Below are positions 49,701 to 56,426 of a stretch of DNA of 64,000 nucleotides, piece after piece. Made by a program: the position numbers and the translations under genes. The stretch covers positions 3,245,001 through 3,309,000 of the forward strand of contig NZ_JAVDYB010000001.1 in assembly GCF_031458235.1 (NCBI RefSeq), given 5' to 3'. The notes under the pieces were generated by a model. That model did not search any database. It saw only the letters and a program-made list of their open reading frames with translations, and was not told where the DNA came from. This stretch comes from Catenuloplanes atrovinosus (GTDB taxonomy: Bacteria; Actinomycetota; Actinomycetes; Mycobacteriales; Micromonosporaceae). Numbering within the stretch: position 1 is the first letter of the stretch; each line of letters begins with the position of its first letter.

Positions 49701-50344
49701 TGAAGGACGACCGAGTGGTGGACGGTGAGGCGGTGGAGACCGTCGCGGAGGAGAGGACCGCGCCGTCGTACCGCCCGCCGCGCCCGATGCCGAAGCTGGT
49801 CACCGAGGACCCGGGCGACAAGCCGTGGCAGCGCGGCGGCCCGGCGTCGATGACCGGCACGATGCGCCCGGGCGGCCCGGACTGGTCCGCGCTGACGAAC
49901 GGCCGCCCCTGGCAGCAGGGCACCGGCGCGTTCGCGATGGTCCCGTCCGGCGCGTCCGCGGTCCGCTGGCCGATGGGCCGGGTGGGTCTGGTCGGCGCGC
50001 TGGGCGCGGGCGTCACGTACGCCTGCCTGGTCTGGAATTTGACCGAGACGGCCCGGATCGCGGCCGCGATCGCGCTGATCACGATCGTGCTGATGGCGGT
50101 CCAGTACGTGTGGTCGCTCGGCGCGGACGGCCGGCGCGGGCTGGGCCGCGCGCTGAGCTCGGTCCGCCGCGTGCTGGCCGCCGTACTCGGCATCGGTGGC
50201 GTGGTGGCGCTGGGCCTGGCCGCGGCCGGCACCGACGCCCGCATGCCGTGGATGCTGGCCGGCGCCGCCGCCGCGTGCGTGCTCGCCGCGGTGATCGCCG
50301 CGACCGAGCCGCGCTCCCGGCGCCGCACCCCCGGCCAGCGCTGA
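46715..50344 (+). CDS. Giant low-complexity protein with TPR region and C-terminal membrane helices
   Basis: A 1209-aa protein. Residues 1-770 are Ala/Pro/Gly/Thr-rich and built of repeats: a duplicated IDAANALISG/VDAANALLSG unit near 105-145, ten [G]V-S/T-x-A-G pentapeptides, STGPAA hexapeptides, and HG-x-PAT/QGSPAT repeats. A TPR-like helical domain spans about 780-930 (RRAQILLAQGDARSALAEAGPAM, VWLLMARIRIALDDIPGALRATETATALKPG, DAIAAARAALEAEPGNPHW). After a charged linker, three or four hydrophobic helices (about 1090-1195) anchor it with a basic tail. Topology suggests a long cytoplasmic arm. ATG 46715 has GGAAGG nearby; GTG 46667 is possible. No family for the whole protein. Confidence 0.75.
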   Translation: MSTESFTPARQQPDPPPPGQPGAASSAESDLVSAAGLVPPPPGPPIPHPTNGPLAPVDEDAAQPRLASPDEASAFPLPRRERGAQLPTGSWQAFAKPNPAAIDAANALISGVGVPGAGPAQPAEPLRARAAVDAANALLSGGGASVSDAASSGAGVSDAGVSDAGVSDAGVTGAGVTGAGVTGAGVTGAGVTGAGVTGAGVAEAGVPGADVAHARVAGADVVGAGVAGSGMRAAAGAADMRDPLVDEPDFDERDMPTAGFRPPDAVTPSASGALAPAAGDAPAAGAGSATGTGSAASTGPAASTGPAASTGPAASTGPAASTGSAAGNASAAASASTAGSMPAQEGTPAADAAPIADSTPAPEGAPAANGAPAAGSPPAASDASAAGGATIKNPAGGTGYRPPKPVKATSTGTEETSSDGSANRTRSARRAAGRDAAASSQTAPTSPGTDGEHGRRPSEAAPAFRPAGPALRRLEAGSTASAPRHGAGARPAAGGDTPAGTETGGIGTPAARPGTSPAFRPARAAFAGRDDAAGTPGEAATPTGETSGTTAASTGAASGLPGTAPTHGIATAHGDATMPGTPPGGTAMPGDPAAHGAPAAHGSPATHGKPATHSGSVSHGHATAHGNPATQGSPATQGSPATQGSPATQGSRATRTATAHGSPAAHGSPATHDSPATHGSPATQSTAHGDATTHGNPAAPATTSTHGDATTHGTAASPGGAGHTVAAGDGAKAADAPARTPKPLPALRQVPAPAPAPGDEAVEKSADDGDAAVAEEEAAEARRREDRAALRRAQILLAQGDARSALAEAGPAMARQASDADVWLLMARIRIALDDIPGALRATETATALKPGNAATYAVISDALSADGRHQDAIAAARAALEAEPGNPHWQHLVATRLVEAGEDRAEADKLARAAVAAMPDDPAFQATAVLTQGSRHRRGRGGADADPDVEEPKRGEIERAPVRKWGWGKPLALPAGPSAASPAPSEPIVDFVESLKDDRVVDGEAVETVAEERTAPSYRPPRPMPKLVTEDPGDKPWQRGGPASMTGTMRPGGPDWSALTNGRPWQQGTGAFAMVPSGASAVRWPMGRVGLVGALGAGVTYACLVWNLTETARIAAAIALITIVLMAVQYVWSLGADGRRGLGRALSSVRRVLAAVLGIGGVVALGLAAAGTDARMPWMLAGAAAACVLAAVIAATEPRSRRRTPGQR
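47177..47326. repeat. Ten 15-bp tandem repeats in the giant protein gene
   Basis: Three GGTGTTTCCGACGCG units, six GGTGTTACCGGCGCG units and one diverged unit run in frame, encoding GVSDA and GVTGA pentapeptides. Confidence 0.9.
47596..47685. repeat. Five 18-bp tandem repeats in the giant protein gene
   Basis: GGCAGCAAGCACCGGACC repeats with substitutions only in the last unit, encoding AASTGP hexapeptides. Confidence 0.88.
48601..48672. repeat. Four 18-bp tandem repeats in the giant protein gene
   Basis: CACGCAGGGCAGCCCGGC repeats four times, the last with one change, encoding TQGSPA. Looser HG-based repeats surround it from about 48480 to 48860. Confidence 0.85.
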
Positions 50345-50356
50345 CCGGACACGACG

Positions 50357-50395
50357 ACGCCCCGCCCCCGGCGACGACGCCGGGCGGCGGGGCGT
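50357..50395 (+). terminator. Hairpin after the giant protein gene
   Basis: ACGCCCCGCC (50357-50366) pairs with GGCGGGGCGT (50386-50395), with a smaller nested GGCG/CGCC hairpin inside; it begins 12 bp past the stop. Confidence 0.5.
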
Positions 50396-50438
50396 ACTGA
50401 CGACCGGTACGGGAATCACACCGCCCGGCCGGATCGAC

Positions 50439-50471
50439 GGGCTCCGCCCTCGGGTCAGGAGGGCGGAGCCC
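50439..50471 (-). terminator. Hairpin spanning the stop codon of the minus-strand gene
   Basis: GGGCTCCGCCCTC and GAGGGCGGAGCCC form a perfect 13-bp stem; the minus-strand TGA at 50455-50457 lies in the 7-nt loop, so the last codons are part of the stem. Confidence 0.5.
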
Positions 50472-50841
50472 GGAACCCGTCCATCAGCCGGCGGAAGAAG
50501 CCACCCTCGGGCGGCAGCGCCGGCCCGCGCATCGGCGGCGTCGTCACGCGCCGCCCGATCGGCTGGTCGTAGTCGGTGTGCGCGATCGCCTCGACCGTCT
50601 GCTCCGGCGTGAAGCCGTCCGACCCCTCGATCGTCGGCACGAACCCGACCAGCACGCCGTTGCGCAGCACCTGCGCCTCGAGGCCGGCCGTGCCGTCCGT
50701 GTCCCAGACCGCCTCGCGCCCGTCCGGCAGGCTGACCCGGATGCCGAACTGGGTCTGCCCGGCGCGGGCCAGTTGGAGATGCGCCGGCACGCCACGCGCC
50801 CGGAGCCGGTCCACCACCCATCGTGCTCTGTGTTCGTCCAC
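50455..50841 (-). CDS. Conserved hypothetical protein
   Basis: A 128-aa soluble protein. A helix (HRARWVVDRLRARGVPAHLQLA) is followed by beta strands (QTQFGIRVSLPDGREAVWDTDGTAGLEAQVLRNGVLVGFVPTI) and a disordered Pro/Arg-rich tail. No catalytic motif or named family is seen. The GTG start has TACGGT 7 nt upstream and is probably leaderless. It converges on the giant TPR protein and precedes a second unknown gene in the same orientation. Confidence 0.68.
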   Translation of the reverse strand: MDEHRARWVVDRLRARGVPAHLQLARAGQTQFGIRVSLPDGREAVWDTDGTAGLEAQVLRNGVLVGFVPTIEGSDGFTPEQTVEAIAHTDYDQPIGRRVTTPPMRGPALPPEGGFFRRLMDGFRAPPS

Positions 50842-50848
50842 CTCCCGG

Positions 50849-50854
50849 ACCGTA
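50849..50854 (-). promoter_or_regulatory. -10 box for leaderless hypothetical gene
   Basis: Minus-strand TACGGT is 7 nt before GTG 50841. Confidence 0.45.
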
Positions 50855-50880
50855 ACGCGGCACGCTGAGAGGTGGCTGTG

Positions 50881-51369
50881 CTACGTGGCGCGTACGTACG
50901 CCTGGTGCGCGGACCCGTCGCTCAGCGCCCGCACCAGTGCCTGAACCTCGTGGTCGGGCGCGGGCCGGCCCGTGTAGAGCGTGAAGCCACGGTCCACGTC
51001 GAGCCGCCACCCGAGCCCGTCCGCCCGCCCGTCCGTGGCCCAGCCGGGCAGTTCGGACGCCGTACCCTCGTCGGTCAGGGCGTTGAGGTCGACGAACCGT
51101 TCCAGGCACGGGCCGGAGCCGGTCAGCATCAGGTAGAGGTCGTGCGACGGGCCGGGCACCGCGTAGCGCAGACCGGCCGCGAGACAGTCGGGGATGCTCA
51201 GGTGGGCGCGGCCGAGCGCGGCGGCCAGCGTGACCGTGCCGCGGTCGGCGGGGTACGCGCGTGGGTCGCGGCCGGGGCCGGGCGCGCGCGACAGCATCAC
51301 CAGGACCGCGGCGACGAGCGCGGCCGCGACCACCGTGGTGACGACGACCGTGGCCCGTGAAGTCCGCAT
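50881..51369 (-). CDS. Membrane-anchored hypothetical protein
   Basis: A 162-aa protein with one N-terminal transmembrane helix (ATVVVTTVVAAALVAAVLVML) and an extracytoplasmic domain of about 130 residues. Two Cys (IPDCLAAGLRYAVPG and GSGPCLERFVDL) could form a disulfide. The C-terminal part (WRLDVDRGFTLYTGRPAPDHEVQALVRAL) is mixed alpha/beta. Not recognised. ATG 51369 is preferred over ATG 51378 by a CACTAT box 7 nt upstream; the choice is weak. Confidence 0.65.
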   Translation of the reverse strand: MRTSRATVVVTTVVAAALVAAVLVMLSRAPGPGRDPRAYPADRGTVTLAAALGRAHLSIPDCLAAGLRYAVPGPSHDLYLMLTGSGPCLERFVDLNALTDEGTASELPGWATDGRADGLGWRLDVDRGFTLYTGRPAPDHEVQALVRALSDGSAHQAYVRAT

Positions 51370-51459
51370 GATTCCCATAGTGCCGCAGCCCGGCGGTCCG
51401 CGCTGTGAAGGAATCGTGCAGGTCAGTGCGCGTCGGAGATCGCTCGCGGCCGGGCGGGC

Positions 51460-51897
51460 TCAGCCGTTCCAGGGCAGGCCGAGGCGGGGGAAGACGCGGG
51501 ACAGCACCGGTTCGTAGTGGTCGGCCCAGTCGACCGCCGGCAGGTCGGCGATCGGGGTGAAGACCATGGCGGCGCCCTCGTTGCACCGCACGCGCTCCTG
51601 GGTGGCGGTGGTGTGGCCGAGGTAGATCGCGTACTCGGTGAGCGTGCCGGTGTTGCGCACGGACGGGGCCACGCCGTGCCAGATCAGGTCTAGGTCGCCG
51701 TCCGGGCGCAGGCCGGTCTCCTCCTCCAGTTCGCGCGCGGCCGCCTCCGCCGGCGTCTCCCCCGGCTCCACGGCCCCGCCCGGCAGGCACCAGCGGTGCG
51801 GCGCGACGGTGGTGTTGCCGTCCCGCAGTTGCAGGAGCACGCGCTGGTGCGGATCGCGGAGCACGACGCCGGCGACGGTCAGGGAGATCTCGCTCAT
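51460..51897 (-). CDS. Nudix hydrolase
   Basis: A 145-aa hydrolase of nucleoside diphosphate-linked compounds. The Nudix box GAVEPGETPAEAAARELEEETGL fits GX5EX7REUXEEXGU at residues 41-63, so Mg-binding Glu residues are intact. The opening SEISLTVAGVVLRDPHQRVLLQLRD is typical of the MutT/ADP-ribose group; substrate not predictable. The ATG has TAGGGT 7 nt upstream, suggesting leaderless translation. Confidence 0.92.
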   Translation of the reverse strand: MSEISLTVAGVVLRDPHQRVLLQLRDGNTTVAPHRWCLPGGAVEPGETPAEAAARELEEETGLRPDGDLDLIWHGVAPSVRNTGTLTEYAIYLGHTTATQERVRCNEGAAMVFTPIADLPAVDWADHYEPVLSRVFPRLGLPWNG

Positions 51898-51904
51898 GAG
51901 CGCG

Positions 51905-51910
51905 ACCCTA
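51905..51910 (-). promoter_or_regulatory. -10 box for leaderless Nudix gene
   Basis: Minus-strand TAGGGT is 7 nt before ATG 51897. Confidence 0.45.
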
Positions 51911-52022
51911 CCGCTCGGTCGAATGCCTCCCGGCCGATGACTGTTCGGCTGAAAAATCCGCCTTGTCGGGATGAGGCCCGGCGACAGTGTGACGATGCCG
52001 GTGGAGATGCCGGGAGGACGCC

Positions 52023-53579
52023 GTGCTGAACAGCAGACTGAGACGGCGCGACCGGGCCGGTCGCTCGCCCGCGCGCCGGCCCCGCGGCGCGGCGGACGTG
52101 GTGCACACGTGGTTCGTCGCCGTCACGCTGATCGCGAGCGTCGTCGCGCTGGCCGTCGGGCTGTACGCCGCCTGGGTGGGCCTGGACAACATCGTCAGCA
52201 CGCTGACGATGCTGATCGGCGTGTCCGGGGTGGGGCTGACCGCGGTGCAGACCGTGCCCGCGATCGTGCGGCACGTCCGGCAGGCGTGGCGGCCGGTCGG
52301 CTACCTGCTGGTCGCCGCCCTGGTCGTGGCGACGTCGTACGCGACCTGGGTGGTCGCCCACAAGCCGGTCATCAAGATCGCGGTGAGCATGCCGTTCCTG
52401 GACGTGGACCCGCGGGACGCCCGGGCCGTGCTGCGCGGCGTGGGTCTCGCGGTGGCCGCGGAGCAGTTCGTCGCGGACGGCGTACCCATCGAGATCGTGC
52501 CGTTCGACGATCACGACCTCGCGGGCGGCGTCACCTACATGTCGCCGGACGGCAGCCATCTCGCGGGGAAGGCCGACGGCCTGCGCACGGTGCTCGACGA
52601 CGCGCAGATCGCCGGCGTCATCGGGCCGTTCCACAGCGACACGGCTCTGGAGGAGATCCCGGTCGTGTCAGCGGCCGGCATCCCGATGATCAGCCCGTCG
52701 AACACGCTCACCTGCCTGACGCATCGGGGTGAGGTCTGCGAGTCGACGCCCATCCCGCGGGACAGCACGTACTTCCGGATGGCGGTGACCGACGAGGTCC
52801 GGGCCGAGGATCTGGCGACCCGCCTGGCCGCGCACCTGAGCAAGCGGCTCGCGGTGGCACAGGTGGTGGTGGCCGAGGACGCGACCACGTTCGGCCAGGG
52901 GCTGGCCGCGTCGTTCGAGCGGGAGTGGCGGGAGCGGCGCCCGTCGGATCGGCTGACGCGGCTCGGGGTGGCCGACGCCCGGGAGCGGATCATCGCCGGC
53001 ACCGTCCGGCCGGACCTGGTGCTCTACTGCGGCACCGGCCTGTCCGGCGGCATGCTCTACGAGGCCGTGCAGAGCCGCAGGCGCGCGTCGCCGTCGCTCT
53101 TCGTCGGGCCGGCGACCATCATGAACGGTGGGCTCACCCAGTGGGCGACCGCGGCGGGCGAACTCTACGCGGTCGCGCCGTCCCCGTACGACGACACCCG
53201 GGGGCAGGGGAACGTCTTCAAGGGACATTACCGATTCCGTTTCACGGACGGCGATCCGTCGCCCTACGCGGCGGCGGCCTATGACGCCACCCGGGCACTG
53301 ATCATGGCGATCGAGAAGGCGATGCACGGCCACGTCCGGCCGCCGGTGGCGGAGCGCGGCCCGTTCATGCGGTGGCGGGCCGACGACCTTCGCCGGCGCA
53401 CCGTGGAGGCGCTACGGACCTTCAACCGCGGACCCGGCTTCCCTGACTACGAGAACCCGGTGCTCGGCGCGTTCTGGTTCGACGACCGCGGGGACGTGGT
53501 CTTCCGCTCGGCACGGACCGCGATCTATCAGTACGGCGACGGCACCAAGGGCGTACCCGAGTGGCAGTTCGTCCGGTAG
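52023..53579 (+). CDS. Membrane-tethered periplasmic-binding-fold receptor (Leu/Ile/Val-BP type)
   Basis: A 518-aa protein. The N-terminus is basic (SRLRRRDRAGRSPARRPRG), then three predicted transmembrane helices (about 27-50, 56-78, 93-112) precede a type I periplasmic-binding domain of about 400 residues: KIAVSMPFLDVDPRDARAVLRGVGLAVAAEQF, GVIGPFHSDTALEEIPVVSAAGIPMISPSNT, AVAQVVVAEDATTFGQGLAASFEREW, and PSPYAAAAYDATRALIMAIEKA. No lipobox and no ABC permease genes are nearby, so it looks like a sensor or fixed receptor rather than a transporter subunit. The RBS GGGAGGACG fits GTG 52023. DUF4360 secreted proteins follow on the same strand after 156 bp. Confidence 0.83.
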   Translation: MLNSRLRRRDRAGRSPARRPRGAADVVHTWFVAVTLIASVVALAVGLYAAWVGLDNIVSTLTMLIGVSGVGLTAVQTVPAIVRHVRQAWRPVGYLLVAALVVATSYATWVVAHKPVIKIAVSMPFLDVDPRDARAVLRGVGLAVAAEQFVADGVPIEIVPFDDHDLAGGVTYMSPDGSHLAGKADGLRTVLDDAQIAGVIGPFHSDTALEEIPVVSAAGIPMISPSNTLTCLTHRGEVCESTPIPRDSTYFRMAVTDEVRAEDLATRLAAHLSKRLAVAQVVVAEDATTFGQGLAASFEREWRERRPSDRLTRLGVADARERIIAGTVRPDLVLYCGTGLSGGMLYEAVQSRRRASPSLFVGPATIMNGGLTQWATAAGELYAVAPSPYDDTRGQGNVFKGHYRFRFTDGDPSPYAAAAYDATRALIMAIEKAMHGHVRPPVAERGPFMRWRADDLRRRTVEALRTFNRGPGFPDYENPVLGAFWFDDRGDVVFRSARTAIYQYGDGTKGVPEWQFVR

Positions 53580-53678
53580 CCATAGCACGATCCGGACGAC
53601 CGCGGGGCGGAATGGCCGGGAAATGGTCGAAGGGTCCTTTCCCCGCGAAGGCTCACTGCTTCCTCTCAGCCGGGATCT

Positions 53679-53698
53679 AGGTTTCTTACAGCAAACCT
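53679..53698. promoter_or_regulatory. Palindrome upstream of the DUF4360 cluster
   Basis: AGGTTT and AAACCT are separated by 8 nt in an AT-rich patch 38 bp before the first DUF4360 start. Possible operator or transcript hairpin. Confidence 0.3.
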
Positions 53699-53735
53699 GC
53701 AGCGATCACCTACGACTGAGAATGGGAGCACGATC

Positions 53736-54350
53736 GTGTTCACGACATTCGCGACCGCGGGGGCTGCGACGCTCGCTCTCCTGAGCGGATCCGCTCCAGC
53801 ACCGGCGGGGCCGGCCGGGGTCAGCTTCACCATCGCGTCGAGTAACGGCACCGGCTGCGCGGCCGGGAAGGCGACGCTGTCGCCGTTGCCGAACGGAAAC
53901 GGCTTCGCGCTCCGGTTCCCGACGTTCACCGCCCGCAGCGGCGGTGGGGCGGCGGCGACCGACATGCGCAAGAGCTGTCAGGTCAGCGTGCGGGTCGGCG
54001 GCTACAAGGGGTTCACGTTCGCCGTCGCCCAGGCGGAGCACCGCGGCTACGTGCGGCTTCCGGGCGACGCGGGCGCCACGCAGACGACCACCGCGGGATT
54101 CACCGGCGAGCCGGAGAAGACGGTCTTCACGAAGACCTTCACCGGGCCCCGCAACGGTTTCTGGGTCAACCGGACCACGGTACGGGCCGACCAGCTCGAC
54201 TACGCGGCCTGCGCCGAATCGCGGTTGCTCAACATCCGCATCGACGGCCGGGTCAGGTCCGGCGGTAACGGCGGGGCCAGCACGCTGACGCTGGGCTCGG
54301 CCGGCAACGGTATCGACGCCTCCTACCAGCTGGCATGGCGGAAGTGCTGA
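53736..54350 (+). CDS. Secreted DUF4360 protein, copy 1
   Basis: A 204-aa exported protein. A Sec-type signal (TFATAGAATLALLSGSAPAPAG) is followed by the DUF4360 domain: GTGCAAGKATLSPLPNGNGFALRFPTF near the start, a central TDMRKSCQVSVRV, and a C-terminal Cys pair (YAACAES...AWRKC). The two or more Cys pairs likely form disulfides outside the cell. Function unknown in the family; often found in fungi and actinomycetes. GTG 53736 with GGGAG upstream. First of three tandem paralogues. Confidence 0.85.
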   Translation: MFTTFATAGAATLALLSGSAPAPAGPAGVSFTIASSNGTGCAAGKATLSPLPNGNGFALRFPTFTARSGGGAAATDMRKSCQVSVRVGGYKGFTFAVAQAEHRGYVRLPGDAGATQTTTAGFTGEPEKTVFTKTFTGPRNGFWVNRTTVRADQLDYAACAESRLLNIRIDGRVRSGGNGGASTLTLGSAGNGIDASYQLAWRKC

Positions 54351-54387
54351 TTCGACATCCCGACATCACAGAGAAGGACCAACCACG

Positions 54388-55020
54388 ATGCGAAAGATCA
54401 TTCTTGCCGGAGCCATGGCTCTCGGAGCGGTCGCCGCCACGGGCACCCCCGCGCAGGCGGCCGATCTACAGGGACCGGAGAACTTCAAGGTCAAACTCGT
54501 CTACATGAACGGTACGGGGTGCCCCGCGGGGTCGGTGACGACCGCGATCGAGGAGGACCGGGAGGCGTTCATCATCACGTTCAGCAAGTTCACCGCGCAG
54601 GTCGGTCCCAAGGCCGCGGCGACGGACATGCGCAAGGCGTGCAAGGTCGGCATCTCGCTGGACATCCCGGCCGACTTCACCTACTCCATCACCCGTCTCA
54701 TCCACAGTGGATACGCCAACCTGGCGGCCGGCGCCACCGCCCAGGAACGCGCCATCTACAACTGGATCGGCGAGCCCTCGGAGACCTTCACCCACCCGCT
54801 GACCGGGCCGTACGACGACAACTGGAGCTTCACCGACGAGGTCGAGAGCGGGCTGGTCACCGAGCATCCGTGCGGCGACGAACGAATCCTCAACGCGAAC
54901 GTGGACGTGACCGTCCGGCCCGGCACGTCGAATCCGAAGAAGGAGACCAGCTTCATCACGCTGGACTCGGTCGAGACCTCCTTCTCCACCAAGTTCCAGC
55001 TGCAGTGGCGGGCGTGCTGA
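54388..55020 (+). CDS. Secreted DUF4360 protein, copy 2
   Basis: A 210-aa exported paralogue of the preceding gene, 37 bp downstream with AGAAGGA as ribosome binding site. Signal (RKIILAGAMALGAVAATGTPAQAA), then NGTGCPAGSVTTAIEEDREAFIITFSKF, TDMRKACKVGISLDIPADFTYSI, a conserved HPLTGPYDDNWSFTDEVE, and terminal QLQWRAC. Among the three it is closest to the family's usual form. Clearly co-transcribed with copies 1 and 3 by spacing. Confidence 0.88.
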   Translation: MRKIILAGAMALGAVAATGTPAQAADLQGPENFKVKLVYMNGTGCPAGSVTTAIEEDREAFIITFSKFTAQVGPKAAATDMRKACKVGISLDIPADFTYSITRLIHSGYANLAAGATAQERAIYNWIGEPSETFTHPLTGPYDDNWSFTDEVESGLVTEHPCGDERILNANVDVTVRPGTSNPKKETSFITLDSVETSFSTKFQLQWRAC

Positions 55021-55021
55021 C

Positions 55022-55615
55022 ATGCGCCGCACGGCCGTCGCCGGCGCCGCCGCGCTGGCGCTGATGGCAACCGGTGCCGCGCGTCCGCCGGCCACGGACG
55101 TGCTCGCGATCGCCGGCGTCACGACGTCCGGACCGGGGTGCCCGCGTGGCTCGGTCCTGGCCGAGGCGCACGGAGACCACTTCACGATCATCTTCAGCGC
55201 GTTCACCGCCACGGCCGGGCCGTCCGCCACGAACGCGGACCTGTCCCGGCAGTGCACGGTGGCGGTCCGGGTGCGGCTGCCGGAGAAGCGCACGTTCGCC
55301 GCCACGGCGGTGACCCAGCGCGGCTTCACGGACCTGGCGTCCGGCGCGACCGCGCGGAGCAAGCGCACGTTCTGGTGGAGCGCCGGCCCCACCACCTCGA
55401 TGGTGCTGTCTGAGTACCGGGGGCCGCTGGACACGAACTGGGCCACCGACGACGAGGTGGCCACCGAGACCGGCGCGGACGCGCCGTGCGGCGGGACCAC
55501 GACCTTCAACGCCGAGCTGCAGCTGACCGCGTCGGCGCCACGCAAGAGCAGCGAGCCCGCGCTGTTCACGCTGGACTCCGTGGATGGCGCGCTGTCGCGG
55601 TGGAGCGACTGTTAG
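55022..55615 (+). CDS. Secreted DUF4360 protein, copy 3
   Basis: A 197-aa paralogue starting one base after the stop of copy 2. Signal-like N-terminus (RRTAVAGAAALALMATGAARPPA); domain with SGPGCPRGSVLAEAHGDHFTIIFSAFTA, NADLSRQCTVAVRVRLPEKRTFAAT, YRGPLDTNWATDDEV and a C-terminal Cys (WSDC). It is more diverged than copies 1 and 2, missing the TDMRK motif (TNADLSRQC instead). A perfect hairpin ends the operon. Confidence 0.85.
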   Translation: MRRTAVAGAAALALMATGAARPPATDVLAIAGVTTSGPGCPRGSVLAEAHGDHFTIIFSAFTATAGPSATNADLSRQCTVAVRVRLPEKRTFAATAVTQRGFTDLASGATARSKRTFWWSAGPTTSMVLSEYRGPLDTNWATDDEVATETGADAPCGGTTTFNAELQLTASAPRKSSEPALFTLDSVDGALSRWSDC

Positions 55616-55629
55616 CACCCGCCGTCCGT

Positions 55630-55658
55630 GCCCGGGCCGGTCGCCGACCGGCCCGGGC
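55630..55658. terminator. Bidirectional hairpin terminator
   Basis: GCCCGGGCCGGTC and GACCGGCCCGGGC form a perfect 13-bp stem with a 3-nt loop, centred between convergent stops at 55615 and 55668. Confidence 0.75.
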
Positions 55659-55667
55659 GCGGTGCGT

Positions 55668-56426
55668 TCACACCGGGGCGACCTCGTCGAGGAAGTCGCG
55701 GAAGCGGGACCAGCTGCGCGCGTCCGCCTTCGGGTGGTAGAGCGGGATCTCGGGCAGCGTGAACGCGTGCGGCGCGCCCGCGTAGGTCACGATCTCGAAG
55801 TCGACGCCGGCGTCGCGCAGCTCGGACTGGAACGCGATGACGGCGTCGTCCGGCACCACCGGGTCGGCCGCGCCGGTCAGCACCAGGATCGGCGCCGCGA
55901 CGTGCTCCGCGTCGCCCGGCGTGTGGGTGATCAGGAGGCCGTGGAACGAGACCACGCCGGCCAGCGCGGCCCCGGTGCGGGAGAACTCCAGCGCTGCCGA
56001 GCCGCCGAAGCAGTACCCGGCGACCACGATCCGCGACGCGTCGACCCGCGGGTCCGCGGCGAGCGTGTCGTAGGCGGCCCGGACCCGTGCGCGCAGCAGC
56101 GGCAGGTCCGCGTAGTACCGCTCCGCCTCCGCCTGGGAGTCGGCCGGCTCGGTCGGCCGCACGCCGGCGCCGTACAGGTCGGCCGCGAACGCCACGTACC
56201 CCAGGCGGGCGATCATCTGGGTGCGCAGCCGGGTGTACTCCTGCGGGCCGGTCCAGTCGTGCAGGATCAGCACGGCCGGGCGGGGCGTGCTCGCCGCGGC
56301 GTCCACGGCCAGGTATCCCTCGAGTGCGACGTCGTCATGGGCGTACGGCACGTCCTCCTCGGTGAGTGAACCGGCGAACGGCACGGTGTCGAGCAGCGCG
56401 GCATGCGGCGCGGAGAAGGCGGTCAC
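55668..56426 (-). CDS. Dienelactone hydrolase-family enzyme
   Basis: A 252-aa alpha/beta hydrolase. The nucleophile elbow AGYCFGGSAA carries Cys (about 137), as in true dienelactone hydrolases; the acid is in LTGAADPVVPDD and the His in YAGAPHAFTLP. It should hydrolyse lactones or small esters. GTG 56426 overlaps the stop of the GGDEF/EAL gene (GTGA), so it is translationally coupled to a signalling protein, an odd pairing. No aromatic-degradation genes are adjacent, so the substrate is open. Confidence 0.85.
   Translation of the reverse strand: MTAFSAPHAALLDTVPFAGSLTEEDVPYAHDDVALEGYLAVDAAASTPRPAVLILHDWTGPQEYTRLRTQMIARLGYVAFAADLYGAGVRPTEPADSQAEAERYYADLPLLRARVRAAYDTLAADPRVDASRIVVAGYCFGGSAALEFSRTGAALAGVVSFHGLLITHTPGDAEHVAAPILVLTGAADPVVPDDAVIAFQSELRDAGVDFEIVTYAGAPHAFTLPEIPLYHPKADARSWSRFRDFLDEVAPV

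Noticed and set aside
47942-51790. 1282-codon minus-strand ORF
   Set aside because: Antisense to the 1209-aa protein and partly overlapping the Nudix gene in another frame. Composition is a repeat mirror.
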